Shown: positions 17,696-26,047, counted from the stretch's first letter. The stretch: DNA of 32,881 bases from CAUZRD01 sp963582255 (GCA_963582255.1 CAUZRD010000003.1:1-32881), one strand, 5' to 3'. Numbers and translations: made by a program. Notes: generated by a model from the sequence alone, not told the origin.

Positions 17696-18724
17696 TCAGG
17701 CCGCTGCGTTGTTAATCCCCCCGGCCTCGACGAGGCGGTAGCGATCGAGCAGTTCGGGTGCCAATTGGCGCCTTTGTTCAGGTGGCAAAGCAATCCACAT
17801 ACGCAAAAGATGCCGTCGGCGTTCTGGCTCATCAAAATCTTCATAAGCTTCTCGGGCATGCAGAACCATGTGGTTATTCACGAACTGGATATCTCCTTCC
17901 TGGAAATCGATCGCGAGACGCATATCCGGACGAGAAGCGACCTCATGAACCACATCGAGCGCTTCACTCTGGCATTCGGTGAGTGCCAATTCATCACCGA
18001 ATCGAGCTACCTGATCGAAGACAAACCGAGCTGTGACTCGCGAGGTAAGTTTGCCATCCCAATAGCTGTAAAGCGGGTTGGTGTACCACGGTTCCGCGCC
18101 ATCAGGACGATCGCCGCGCCAATCACCATGGAAGGGTTCATAGAGCACATCAAGGAGGTCAGGACGCTCGTCGAGGATTACATTGTGAACAGCGAGCGCA
18201 CTAACCAGATAACTCGCACCGCCGGCCTTTGCCGTGCGTAGACAGAATAAACCCAAAATATCCACCGGCAGGAGATCACAGTGAAATTCAAGCTTCGCCA
18301 ACGTCTGATACCCACGCGCATTGGGATCGGAGAGAGACCGGCCTTCGTTACGTACATGGCATATATTCTCACCGCGTAAATTTTGTGAGATAGGGGTGCC
18401 CAAATGAGCTGCAATCCCCCAATATATCAGTGTACATTCCTCATTACTGTAGCGTTCACGAGGAACCCCTCGGACCACGATAAAGCCAAGCCCGTCCTCT
18501 AGTAATCTCGGGATTTCACCTATTCGTGCTTTAAGATGGGGTAAATCAAATACCGATCTATCAAATGGAATTGTCAGTCGTTGAGACTTCACATGAGCAA
18601 GGGCTCGGTCAATTTCATCGATATCCGGCCCATCTAGCTGCATAATCCAGCCATTATCTTCTTGAATATCAGAGCCACGCCAAGCGCCTAGAACTGTAAT
18701 CTGCTCGCGATAAGACTTTGTCAT
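17696..18724 (-). CDS. TauD/TfdA-like 2-oxoglutarate dioxygenase
   Basis: 342 residues; the ATG has AAAGGG about 8 nt upstream. It is longer than classical TauD, with about 80 extra N-terminal residues before the core GFIVVRGVPRERYS. The iron site is H148-C-D150 in LEFHCDLLP, a Cys between the two ligands instead of the usual Ser/Thr. The distal His is probably H289 in NNHMVLHAREAYED, and the 2-oxoglutarate-binding Arg lies in RRRHLLRMWIAL. The enzyme is presumably a cytosolic hydroxylase of a small acid. It is divergent from the amidase that starts 187 bp away, which may share a regulator or pathway. The substrate is not predictable. Confidence 0.9.
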   Translation of the reverse strand: MTKSYREQITVLGAWRGSDIQEDNGWIMQLDGPDIDEIDRALAHVKSQRLTIPFDRSVFDLPHLKARIGEIPRLLEDGLGFIVVRGVPRERYSNEECTLIYWGIAAHLGTPISQNLRGENICHVRNEGRSLSDPNARGYQTLAKLEFHCDLLPVDILGLFCLRTAKAGGASYLVSALAVHNVILDERPDLLDVLYEPFHGDWRGDRPDGAEPWYTNPLYSYWDGKLTSRVTARFVFDQVARFGDELALTECQSEALDVVHEVASRPDMRLAIDFQEGDIQFVNNHMVLHAREAYEDFDEPERRRHLLRMWIALPPEQRRQLAPELLDRYRLVEAGGINNAAA

Positions 18725-18910
18725 AGGGCATCCCTTTCAGGCGAGAGAGCTAGCGTAATCTGACTCTCGTGGCTTATCTTAATATCACGCACTTAAAAAT
18801 GCATGCAGCAGGATGGGCTTTACGCGACTTATCTGTTGTCCTTTATACACACTATCGGGTTAGTCTCCGACTAATTCTTGAAGAAATTCAGCCGGAAACG
18901 GGGGCTAGAG

Positions 18911-20191
18911 ATGGAACTGAACCGCCTTTCAGCGACGGAAATTGTCGCCGATATAGCTTCAGGGCGCACGACAAGCGTAGCTGTTGTTGAATCTTGCCTC
19001 GACCGAATCCTGATTCGTGAAGAGGAAATTCATGCTTGGGCATTCATCGATCCGGAGCTGGCACTAAAGCAAGCCAGAGAGCGCGACCTTGGCCCTATAT
19101 TAGGGCCTCTCCACGGACTACCTGTCGGTATCAAAGACATCATTGACACAGCGGATATGCCAACTGCGATGGGTTCTTCTATTTATGCAGATCACCATTC
19201 ATTAGGGGATGCAGCCTGCGTCGCAATCATCAGAAATGCCGGTGCTATTATTCTCGGGAAGACCATGACGACGGAGTTTGCAAGTATGTCTCCGTGTCCG
19301 ACACTTAACCCTCACGATGGAGCTCATACCCCAGGGGGATCTTCTAGTGGATCCGCAGCCGCAGTCGCCGATTTCATGGTGCCTATAGCCTTGGGAACCC
19401 AGACGGGTGGTTCGGTTTTGCGCCCATCTTCATATTGCGGGATCATCGGATACAAGCCAAGTTTTGGAACATTCAATCTCACGGGAGTAAAGCCCGCGGC
19501 ACAAAGCCTTGATACTCTCGGTCTTCATGCCCGTTCACTCCAAGATATCAACCTTGTAGCATCAACCTTATCTGGGCGGGCACAGTCCACAATTGATCTC
19601 TCAACTGGTATTCAGAAAATAGGAATCTGCCGAACTCCACTTTGGCAAGCTGCACAAGAAGAAACAGTTGCCGCGCTAGAGTATGCTTCAAGCTGCCTTG
19701 CAAAGTTGGGCTGTGAGATGATCGATGTTGAACTACCTGATGTTTTTAATGCTCTAGACGCCTCCCGAGCCATCATCACGGCCTATGAGCGCAGTCATGC
19801 GCTAACGTGGGAGTGGACATATCATCGCGACCAGATTGGCGACCCCCTTTGCGAGGAAATTATCCGCGGGCGGGCATTATCACATGAGGATTATGCTAGG
19901 GCCACTCGCCATGCAAAGCACTGTCGTCGGATCATCGAAGATTGTATTAAGCCATTCGATGTATTTCTAGCACCCACAGCTGACGGAGCAGCACCGCTTG
20001 GGATAGCCTCGACCGGTAACGCGAGATTCCAGGGTTTTTGGACCATCCTTCGCCTTCCATCGATTACCTTACCAACGCACACAGCACCGAATGGACTTCC
20101 TGTTGGCATCCAGATTGTTGGCAAACATGCCGCCGACATCGAACTAATTAGTGCTGCGCAATGGATATTTGACAATCTGATAAGCAAATGA
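18911..20191 (+). CDS. Amidase signature (AS) family hydrolase
   Basis: 426 residues from ATG 18911 (MELNRLSATEIVADI); the frame extends to 18878 without a better start. The Ser-cisSer-Lys triad is visible: Lys in LPVGIKDIIDT, the glycine/serine loop TPGGSSSGSAAAVAD and the nucleophile in GTQTGGSVLRPSSYCG. AS enzymes hydrolyse amides of carboxylic acids. The family includes GatA, but gatB/gatC are not nearby and the C-terminus is short, so a catabolic amidase is more likely. Its neighbours are the dioxygenase (divergent) and the flavin monooxygenase (178 bp downstream, same strand), suggesting an amide or ketone degradation route, which is inference. Confidence 0.92.
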   Translation: MELNRLSATEIVADIASGRTTSVAVVESCLDRILIREEEIHAWAFIDPELALKQARERDLGPILGPLHGLPVGIKDIIDTADMPTAMGSSIYADHHSLGDAACVAIIRNAGAIILGKTMTTEFASMSPCPTLNPHDGAHTPGGSSSGSAAAVADFMVPIALGTQTGGSVLRPSSYCGIIGYKPSFGTFNLTGVKPAAQSLDTLGLHARSLQDINLVASTLSGRAQSTIDLSTGIQKIGICRTPLWQAAQEETVAALEYASSCLAKLGCEMIDVELPDVFNALDASRAIITAYERSHALTWEWTYHRDQIGDPLCEEIIRGRALSHEDYARATRHAKHCRRIIEDCIKPFDVFLAPTADGAAPLGIASTGNARFQGFWTILRLPSITLPTHTAPNGLPVGIQIVGKHAADIELISAAQWIFDNLISK

Positions 20192-20368
20192 TTATTGGGC
20201 CTCTAGCCAACGCCCGCTGCTTCGGCCTGTTCTTTAGATGCAGCCAACGGAAATCTCCCAATATTTCAGGCAGTTACAATGCCTACCGGTTACCACTTGT
20301 TTGTCTGCGCTATATTGCACAAATCAAATCTTATGAATTCAACCACTGGTATAATTTTGGAGCATCCG

Positions 20369-21976
20369 ATGAATACAAAGTTAGATACCAATAACGATTT
20401 TGATGTTATTGTTATCGGCGCAGGTTTTGCCGGAATGTATATGCTGCATCGGTTGCGTAGCCTTGGTCTTTCCGTCCACACCTTCGAGGCTGGCGATGGG
20501 GTTGGCGGGACCTGGTACTGGAACCGCTATCCCGGGGCACGATGCGATGGTGAAAGTATCTATTATTCTTACCAATTCGATGACGGTCTAGAGCAGGATT
20601 GGGACTGGAGTGAGCGCTATGCCGCGCAGCCGGAAATTCTGTCATATGCGAACTACGTCGCCGATCGCTTCGACTTACGCCGTGATATTACTTTCAAAAC
20701 GCGTGCTGTTGCAGCCACATTCGATGACCAATCAGCGTCTTGGACAATCGAGACTGATGCCAATCAAAAAATCCGGTCACGATTTTTTATTCTAGCCGTT
20801 GGCTGCCTATCATCGATTAACAAACCACGTATTGACGGCATTGATAGTTTCAAGGGCAAAATTTATTACACCGGAGAGTGGCCCCATGAGAACATAGACT
20901 TTACTGGACTTGATGTAGGCGTCATAGGCACTGGTTCATCAGCAGTCCAAGCCATACCAAAGATCGCCGAGCAGGCAAAGCATCTGTACGTTTTCCAACG
21001 CACGGCCAACTATATTGTGCCATCTCACAATCGACCACTCGAGCCTGACGAGATACGTTGGACCAAAACACACTACAAAAAATTGCGGGCACAAGCGCGG
21101 CAGACTCCTACCGGCAACCCATTTGATCTCAATAACAAGGCTGCGCTTGATGTGTCAGCGCAAGAGCGTATGGACGAATACGAGAAGCGTTGGCAAGACG
21201 GCGGGTTGGCCTTATTCGGCGCCTTCAAGGACCTGTTGCTAGATGAGAGGGCTAACCAAACTGCCGCAGAATTCGTACGCAGCAAGATCCGCAACGCAGT
21301 TCATGACCGCGAAGTTGCAGAACTGCTATGTCCCAATAATGTCATCCTCTGCAAACGACTTTGTGTAGATACCGGCTATTTTGAAACTTATAACCGGCCA
21401 AATGTTTCACTAGTCGATGTGAGTGAGGCGCCAATCGATAGGCTTACGCAGGACGGTCTGACTGTCGACGGCAAGGATTATAAACTGGACGTCGCCGTAT
21501 TCGCCACAGGATTTGATGCCATGACTGGTTCAATTTTAAAAATTGATATCCGCGGCTCGAACGGCGCAAGCCTGCGCGATCAGTGGCGCAATGGTCCACG
21601 CGCCTATCTCGGAATTGGCGTATCAAGCTTTCCGAATCTGTTCATGATTACCGGGCCTGGCAGCCCTTCGGTATTGACCAACATGGTAGCTACCATCGAG
21701 CAGCATGTAGAGTGGATTGCCGATTGCCTGGATTATATGCGCAATCGAAACTTCTCTCAGATCACAGCGCTCGATGAAGCTCAGGAATGCTGGGTCAACC
21801 ACTGCAACACATTAGCACACCATACTCTAAAGGTATCATGTAATTCTTGGTATGTTGGGTCCAATGTGCCAGGCAAACCTCGCGTTTTCATGCCATACAT
21901 AGGTGGTATGCCAGCCTACACAAAAAAATGTGAGGAAGTTGTGGCCAAAGACTACGAGGGTTTTTCCTTCATCTAA
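20369..21976 (+). CDS. Flavin-containing monooxygenase, Baeyer-Villiger type
   Basis: 535 residues from ATG 20369, preceded by TTTGGAG at 7-9 nt. The frame is open from 20279, but that start lacks a ribosome site. FAD-binding GAGFAG lies at 17-22, GVGGTWYWNRYPGARCD at 44-60 and the NADPH-binding GTGSSAVQ at 187-194. The C-terminal ATGFDAMTGS motif is typical of BVMOs. The type-I fingerprint FxGxxxHxxxWP reads FKGKIYYTGEWP (161-172), so the consensus His is Tyr167. Such enzymes insert oxygen next to ketones to form esters or lactones using NADPH. It ends 12 bp before the end of the convergent CMD operon. Substrate unknown. Confidence 0.92.
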   Translation: MNTKLDTNNDFDVIVIGAGFAGMYMLHRLRSLGLSVHTFEAGDGVGGTWYWNRYPGARCDGESIYYSYQFDDGLEQDWDWSERYAAQPEILSYANYVADRFDLRRDITFKTRAVAATFDDQSASWTIETDANQKIRSRFFILAVGCLSSINKPRIDGIDSFKGKIYYTGEWPHENIDFTGLDVGVIGTGSSAVQAIPKIAEQAKHLYVFQRTANYIVPSHNRPLEPDEIRWTKTHYKKLRAQARQTPTGNPFDLNNKAALDVSAQERMDEYEKRWQDGGLALFGAFKDLLLDERANQTAAEFVRSKIRNAVHDREVAELLCPNNVILCKRLCVDTGYFETYNRPNVSLVDVSEAPIDRLTQDGLTVDGKDYKLDVAVFATGFDAMTGSILKIDIRGSNGASLRDQWRNGPRAYLGIGVSSFPNLFMITGPGSPSVLTNMVATIEQHVEWIADCLDYMRNRNFSQITALDEAQECWVNHCNTLAHHTLKVSCNSWYVGSNVPGKPRVFMPYIGGMPAYTKKCEEVVAKDYEGFSFI

Positions 21977-21988
21977 TAAGCAAAATAG

Positions 21989-22537
21989 CTATATATTATC
22001 ATGAGCCGGAACAGCTCCTAGCTTAAACGGTTTGATAGCCTTGATAACTCCGAAATGAATCGCGATAAAGGCCCCTATCTCCATGATCTGAGCTTCGCTA
22101 AAATACTGCTTCATCTCGTCATAAAATGCAGTGTTAACCTTCGATGCATCCAGAAACATCTGTTCCGAAAAAGCCAGAGCGCACTGTTCTGCCGCAGTAA
22201 ACAAGGGTGAGGAATCATAGTCTCCGCAACCAACGTCAATCATCTCCTCGGTTAGCCCCAAAGCCAGAGCCTTGCGCGAACGTAGCGAGGCAAAATATTC
22301 ATCCTCAGCAAATCTCGCCAGTTGAATGCGAATTATTTCCTTTAGCTTATGGTCCACACCGCCTTCATAATGTGAATGTAGTATAGCCCCTAGCGCAGCC
22401 TTCGCTTGCGCGGGTTTGTGCGCAAGAATTTGGCCAAAGCGGGCATCTGGTACGCCCAATTCATCGCAGCGCGTGATTAATTCACGCAATTCTCTATCTT
22501 TGATCTCGTCCATCGGAACGGGTGTAATGAAGGACAT
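21989..22537 (-). CDS. Carboxymuconolactone decarboxylase (CMD) family protein lacking the CxxC pair
   Basis: 182 residues from ATG 22537, with GGGAG 8 nt upstream inside the end of the preceding gene. The stop of that gene and this start overlap in TGATG, so translation is coupled. The CMD/AhpD helical fold is recognised from DHKLKEIIRIQLARFAED (62-79) and ALALGLTEEMI. Aligned without gaps to the upstream paralogue up to this point, E67 is kept, but the positions equivalent to C79 and residue 82 are Asp79 and Phe82. It therefore cannot run AhpD-type thiol chemistry. It may be a structural or substrate-binding partner of the upstream paralogue, or have a different activity; both are inference. 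Confidence 0.88.
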   Translation of the reverse strand: MSFITPVPMDEIKDRELRELITRCDELGVPDARFGQILAHKPAQAKAALGAILHSHYEGGVDHKLKEIIRIQLARFAEDEYFASLRSRKALALGLTEEMIDVGCGDYDSSPLFTAAEQCALAFSEQMFLDASKVNTAFYDEMKQYFSEAQIMEIGAFIAIHFGVIKAIKPFKLGAVPAHDNI

Positions 22538-23178
22538 CAATTTTCTCCCACAGCGCATGTTCCCGTGGGGTTATCCTTTAGCGAAACCGGCACATCGCCA
22601 TAAAGACTTGCCGACTCTTCCTGATCAATCAACCTACCATCGGGCGCAAACATCGGATAAAAATTTAACGACCCAAAGAAGGTATGAAAGCCGAGATTGA
22701 AGAATAGAAACATCGTCAGTTCGGCTAAATCTTCATCGCTATAATATCGGCGCAGTTCATCAAACATCGATTGGTCGATTGATTCCGGGTTTTCAGAAAC
22801 CAGGTCAACATATCCCAGAACCGCCTTCTCCGCTTCAGAAAAAGCAGCGCTTTCAGTATAAGAATTAACCCCTTCGTCCAGCAGCTCTTCGGTTAGTCCT
22901 AACCCCTTCGCCGAAGCGGAACGAACATTACCTCAGTAGCTGCAGTTAGCTGCCCGCGACAGATTAATCCGGATGATTTCTTTTAGCTTGTGGTCAAGGT
23001 CACCAGCATTAAATACACTGGTCCAAGCGAGATAAGCTGCCTCGGTAAGATCAATATTATGACCCATGATCGAGTGAAAACCAGGATCCGGTGCACGTAA
23101 CTCAAGGCTTCTCTCAATGTACGGTCTGAGTTTGGTTTTCTTCAGCTTGTCTAAATCAAGCATCGTGACATTCGCCAT
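22537..23178 (-). CDS. CMD/AhpD-like protein with in-frame TGA: candidate CxxU selenoprotein
   Basis: Read through, this is 213 residues. The ATG at 23178 has GGAG 9-12 nt upstream. A single in-frame TGA (22935-22933) is codon 82, in C79-S-Y-TGA-G-N-V-R-S. The frame stays open on the far side with clear family sequence: GLGLTEELLDEG, then SEAEKAVLGYVD and LAELTMFLFFNLG. Glu67, Cys79 and position 82 have the spacing of the Glu-Cys-x-x-Cys active site of AhpD peroxidase reductases, so the TGA stands where the second cysteine should be. TGA ends metZ and trkH here, so it is not globally reassigned. An upstream thioredoxin fits as reductant. The alternatives are a Cys-to-stop mutation or a sequencing error. 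Confidence 0.8.
22903..22920 (-). promoter_or_regulatory. Candidate bacterial SECIS stem-loop
   Basis: In the mRNA, CTTC (22916-22913) pairs with GAAG (22909-22906) around loop GGC. The stem extends by two C-G pairs and one U-G pair past one bulged G. The loop begins 20 nt after the TGA and its first two bases are G, within the general bacterial SECIS description (as I recall it: a loop 16-37 nt from the UGA with an early G). A competing fold, CGC-TTCG-GCG, uses the same bases, so the assignment is tentative. Confidence 0.5.
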
Positions 23179-23212
23179 AATTCTTCTCCAGATAAACATC
23201 CACCTATGTCGG

Positions 23213-23548
23213 TTAGTCTCGAGCATGCGTTTCAATGATTTTTTTTAGCACCTGCATACGGTCTACACCGATCCTAGTTTCGACCACGTTACCATTTTTT
23301 ATAAACAAGAGTGTTGGCAAAGACCTTACTCCAAACTGCCTCATCAAGCCCGGATTTTTATCTGCATCAACCTGGCCAATTAGGACATCATCGGGAACAT
23401 ATGCCCGCAACTGGCAAAGAATTTTGGTCAATTGTCGGCATGGCGAACAGGTCGTGGACCAAAAATCAACCACCGTCACTCCCTGACGACTTAGAACCAT
23501 GTCAGCAAAATTTTTGTCATCAAAAGTAGAGAGGCTAGTGTCCGTCAT
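23213..23548 (-). CDS. Thioredoxin
   Basis: 111 residues from ATG 23548, with AAGG a few nt upstream; the frame is open to 23608 without a better site. The thioredoxin fold is complete: VTVVDFWSTTCSPCRQL with active site C-S-P-C, VDADKNPGLMRQFGVRSLPTLLFIKNG with the cis-Pro, and a closing helix. The residue before the first Cys is Thr instead of the usual Trp, and Ser replaces Gly in CGPC, so redox potential or partner choice may differ from housekeeping thioredoxin. It is the first gene of a minus-strand operon; the candidate selenoprotein CMD gene starts 34 bp downstream. It probably reduces that protein (inference from order). Confidence 0.93.
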   Translation of the reverse strand: MTDTSLSTFDDKNFADMVLSRQGVTVVDFWSTTCSPCRQLTKILCQLRAYVPDDVLIGQVDADKNPGLMRQFGVRSLPTLLFIKNGNVVETRIGVDRMQVLKKIIETHARD

Positions 23549-23897
23549 AATACCTTGCCAACAGCTTGTCTCAATCATTCTAATCTTGCTTGTTTTTAGA
23601 CCGCTCAAACACTATTCACAAATGCCAACCTATGATTTTACCCAGAGAGTTAATCGGCTGCTAGCCGAGCTCCTTCCAAACCTTTGGTGACAAATATTCC
23701 AATTCGAAGGAAGAGTAGGCATCTTCATCCCGTTCTTAACAATGCCTTGTAATCCATTGAATGCACGGTCAGCAGTCATAACGATCATTGCCGAATAATA
23801 CGTTGTGTGACTAGCCCTAATGCGTCAATCTACTTTCACAAATTTTTTCTTCACCTTGACACGCTAGGAATGAGTTTGGAGAAAGGCATTTGCCTCC
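23549..23897. other. Intergenic region between thioredoxin operon and CaiB-type gene
   Basis: 349 bp between divergent genes, with no convincing coding frame or RNA. A TTGACA at 23856-23861 faces the CoA-transferase gene but has no clear -10 partner. The bases before the ATG at 23898 include GGAGAAAGG, and AGGCA-TT-TGCCT can form a small hairpin over this ribosome site. Confidence 0.5.
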
Positions 23898-25148
23898 ATG
23901 GTTGATCTCGATAAACATTCACATTCTCTACCCCGCGCTAACTACGTCACCGATGAGCTAGGCCCGTTGGACGGCATTCGTGTTCTGGACCTATCACGGC
24001 TATTGGCCGGTAATACTTTAAGCCAACAATTGGCTGACTACGGAGCTGACGTCATCAAAATCGAGCCGCTCAAGGGAGATACTCTCCGGGGCTGGCGTAC
24101 GAAGGGCATAGAAACCAGCTGGAAGTCTTTGGCTCGTAACAAGCGAAGCCTATGCCTTGATTTTCGCCGCGCCGAGGCAACCGAGCTGATCCGGCGATTG
24201 ATCCCTGGCGCCGCGATACTTATCGAGAGTTTCCGACCAGGTTCACTTGAGGATATGGGGCTAGCGCCAGAAGTCTTACACAACTTGGAGCCACGTCTGA
24301 TTTTGGCCCGAATTTCTGGCTGGGGGCAGTCCGGTCCCTACCGTCGCCGTCCTGGCTTTGGTTCCCTAGTCGAAGGATTTGCAGGATTTGCCGAAATGAA
24401 CGGTTACGCTGACCGACCTCCTCTCCTCCCACCGATGGGTCTTGCCGATGCGTTGTGTGGCCTGACTGGCGCATTCGCGTGTATGGCGGCACTTCGGGAA
24501 GTCGAAATTAATGGCGGACAAGGACAGGTGATCGATCTTTCCTTGCTCGACCCGATCGTCAATGCGCTAGGTCCGCAGGCCGCCAACTACCGGCTTTCTG
24601 GTTTGAAGCGCGAGCGCATGGGCAGTCGTAGCCACCTACCTGGACCACGAAACGTCTATCAGGCGAAGGATGGCGGCTGGGTGTGCATGTCGGCCTCAAC
24701 CCAAGGCATGGCCGAACGGGCAATGGATGTCGTCGGAGGACAAGAACTAGCCAACGATCCGAGATTCAAAATCGCCGAAAATCGAGTTGTTAATGCCACG
24801 GCGCTCGACCAAATTATTGGTGAATTTGTAGCTCAACGCACTGTCGAAGAGAATGTCAAATTCTTCGAAGATGCTGAGGTTACAATAGGTCCGGTCAACG
24901 ACATCTCCCGCTTAATGGAAAACGAGCATGTCCACGCGCGTGGACTTTTTACTGATTATCCCGATCCCGACATGGGCCATTTCCCAACCCATGCGATTAC
25001 GTCACGCATGTCCAAAACCCCAGGTAGTATTCGTACGAGTGCCCCTCGCCTAGGTGAGCACACCCGTGACATACTCACTGAGAGTGGACTCACTCCGGTA
25101 GAAATCAACACGGCAATAACCTCCGGTATTGTATGGGAGACAATATGA
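23898..25148 (+). CDS. CaiB/BaiF family CoA-transferase (class III)
   Basis: 416 residues. The N-terminal LDGIRVLDLSRLLAGNTLSQQLADYGADVIKIE is the classical family III entry. It is followed by LARNKRSLCLDFR, RLIPGAAILIESFRPGSLEDMGL and ARISGWGQSGPYRRRPGFG. The likely catalytic Asp is in MGLADALCGLTGA. These cytosolic enzymes move CoA between carboxylic acids (formyl-, succinyl- or carnitinyl-type). Its stop overlaps the start of the CitE-like lyase by 4 bp (ATGA), so the two products probably act in sequence: CoA activation of a hydroxy acid, then C-C cleavage. Succinyl-CoA:malate or citramalate CoA-transferase would fit but is not proven. Confidence 0.93.
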   Translation: MVDLDKHSHSLPRANYVTDELGPLDGIRVLDLSRLLAGNTLSQQLADYGADVIKIEPLKGDTLRGWRTKGIETSWKSLARNKRSLCLDFRRAEATELIRRLIPGAAILIESFRPGSLEDMGLAPEVLHNLEPRLILARISGWGQSGPYRRRPGFGSLVEGFAGFAEMNGYADRPPLLPPMGLADALCGLTGAFACMAALREVEINGGQGQVIDLSLLDPIVNALGPQAANYRLSGLKRERMGSRSHLPGPRNVYQAKDGGWVCMSASTQGMAERAMDVVGGQELANDPRFKIAENRVVNATALDQIIGEFVAQRTVEENVKFFEDAEVTIGPVNDISRLMENEHVHARGLFTDYPDPDMGHFPTHAITSRMSKTPGSIRTSAPRLGEHTRDILTESGLTPVEINTAITSGIVWETI

Positions 25149-26047
25149 ACACTTCACTCCAACAGCCAATCTGGCGGTCATTGCTATATGTACCTGTCAA
25201 TGTAGATCGCTTCATCTCAAAGGCTACCGATCGAGGCGCCGACGGGCTGGTCATTGACCTTGAGGATAGCATTCCTCCAGATGAGAAAGAGGATGCACGC
25301 GGCAAGCTTGCCGATGTCATCAACTATCTAGCTACACCCCACCGTTGCGACCTATTGGTGCGCATCAATCAGCCGCTAGAACTCGCTGTACGTGACATCG
25401 AAGCAGCCGTTCTTCCCCAAGTTGCGGGATTTGTGATTGCGAAGGTCCAAGGGCCTCAGCACCTACGCTTACTCGACGAGTTGGTGTCACGGCTTGAAGC
25501 CAGTCGAGCTCTACCTCCAGGAGGCATTCGCTTTCTGGGCTCTATAGAAGAGCCCGGACCACTATTTGAGGCGCGCGAGATCGCCCGTTCAACACCTCGC
25601 CTCGTCGGCCTATCTCTTGGCACAGAGGACTACGCGACAGCCACCGGTGGAGAACCGAGTGAAGATGTAATGCTTGTCCCTAAGCAACAAGTTCTGCAGG
25701 CCGCGAGTGCTGCCGGTAAAATGGCGTTCGGCACAATGGGCAGCGTTGCAGGATTTTCTGATCTTGAGGCCTATTCTCGGGGCGCTCGCCGCGCCGCATC
25801 CTTTGGCTTTTCTGGCTCACCCTGCATTCATCCCTCTCAGGTCCCTATCTTGAATAAGGCCTTCAGCCCTTCCCCCGATGAGATCTCTCATGCGGAACGC
25901 ATGGTGAAACTTGACCGGGAATCCGCAAATCAGGGCCGGGGCTCTTTTGCGATTGATGGAATGATGATCGATATTCCCGTCGTACAACGCGCAGAAGCCA
26001 CCCTCGCACGGTCACGCGCAATTGCTGAAAGGTCAAACAGACCCTAG
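25145..26047 (+). CDS. CitE-like CoA-ester lyase (HpcH/HpaI aldolase family)
   Basis: 300 residues from ATG 25145, which has GGGAG 5-9 nt upstream and overlaps the CaiB gene stop. The family TIM-barrel motifs are RSLLYVPVNVDRFISKA, DGLVIDLEDSIPPDEKEDAR with the acidic metal/CoA site, LLVRINQPLE and GFVIAKVQGPQHL. Further motifs are LGSIEEPGPLFEARE, GLSLGTEDYATATGG and GFSGSPCIHPSQVPILN. Relatives cleave citryl-, malyl-, citramalyl- or 3-methylmalyl-CoA to acetyl- or propionyl-CoA plus a keto acid. Coupling with a CoA-transferase instead of citF/citD argues against citrate lyase. Exact substrate unknown. Confidence 0.93.
   Translation: MNTSLQQPIWRSLLYVPVNVDRFISKATDRGADGLVIDLEDSIPPDEKEDARGKLADVINYLATPHRCDLLVRINQPLELAVRDIEAAVLPQVAGFVIAKVQGPQHLRLLDELVSRLEASRALPPGGIRFLGSIEEPGPLFEAREIARSTPRLVGLSLGTEDYATATGGEPSEDVMLVPKQQVLQAASAAGKMAFGTMGSVAGFSDLEAYSRGARRAASFGFSGSPCIHPSQVPILNKAFSPSPDEISHAERMVKLDRESANQGRGSFAIDGMMIDIPVVQRAEATLARSRAIAERSNRP

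Noticed and set aside
22933..22935. TGA read as tryptophan through a changed genetic code
   Set aside because: TGA is the normal end of metZ, trkH, the ABC ATPase and the CMD gene itself, and the position aligns to a redox cysteine, not a tryptophan.
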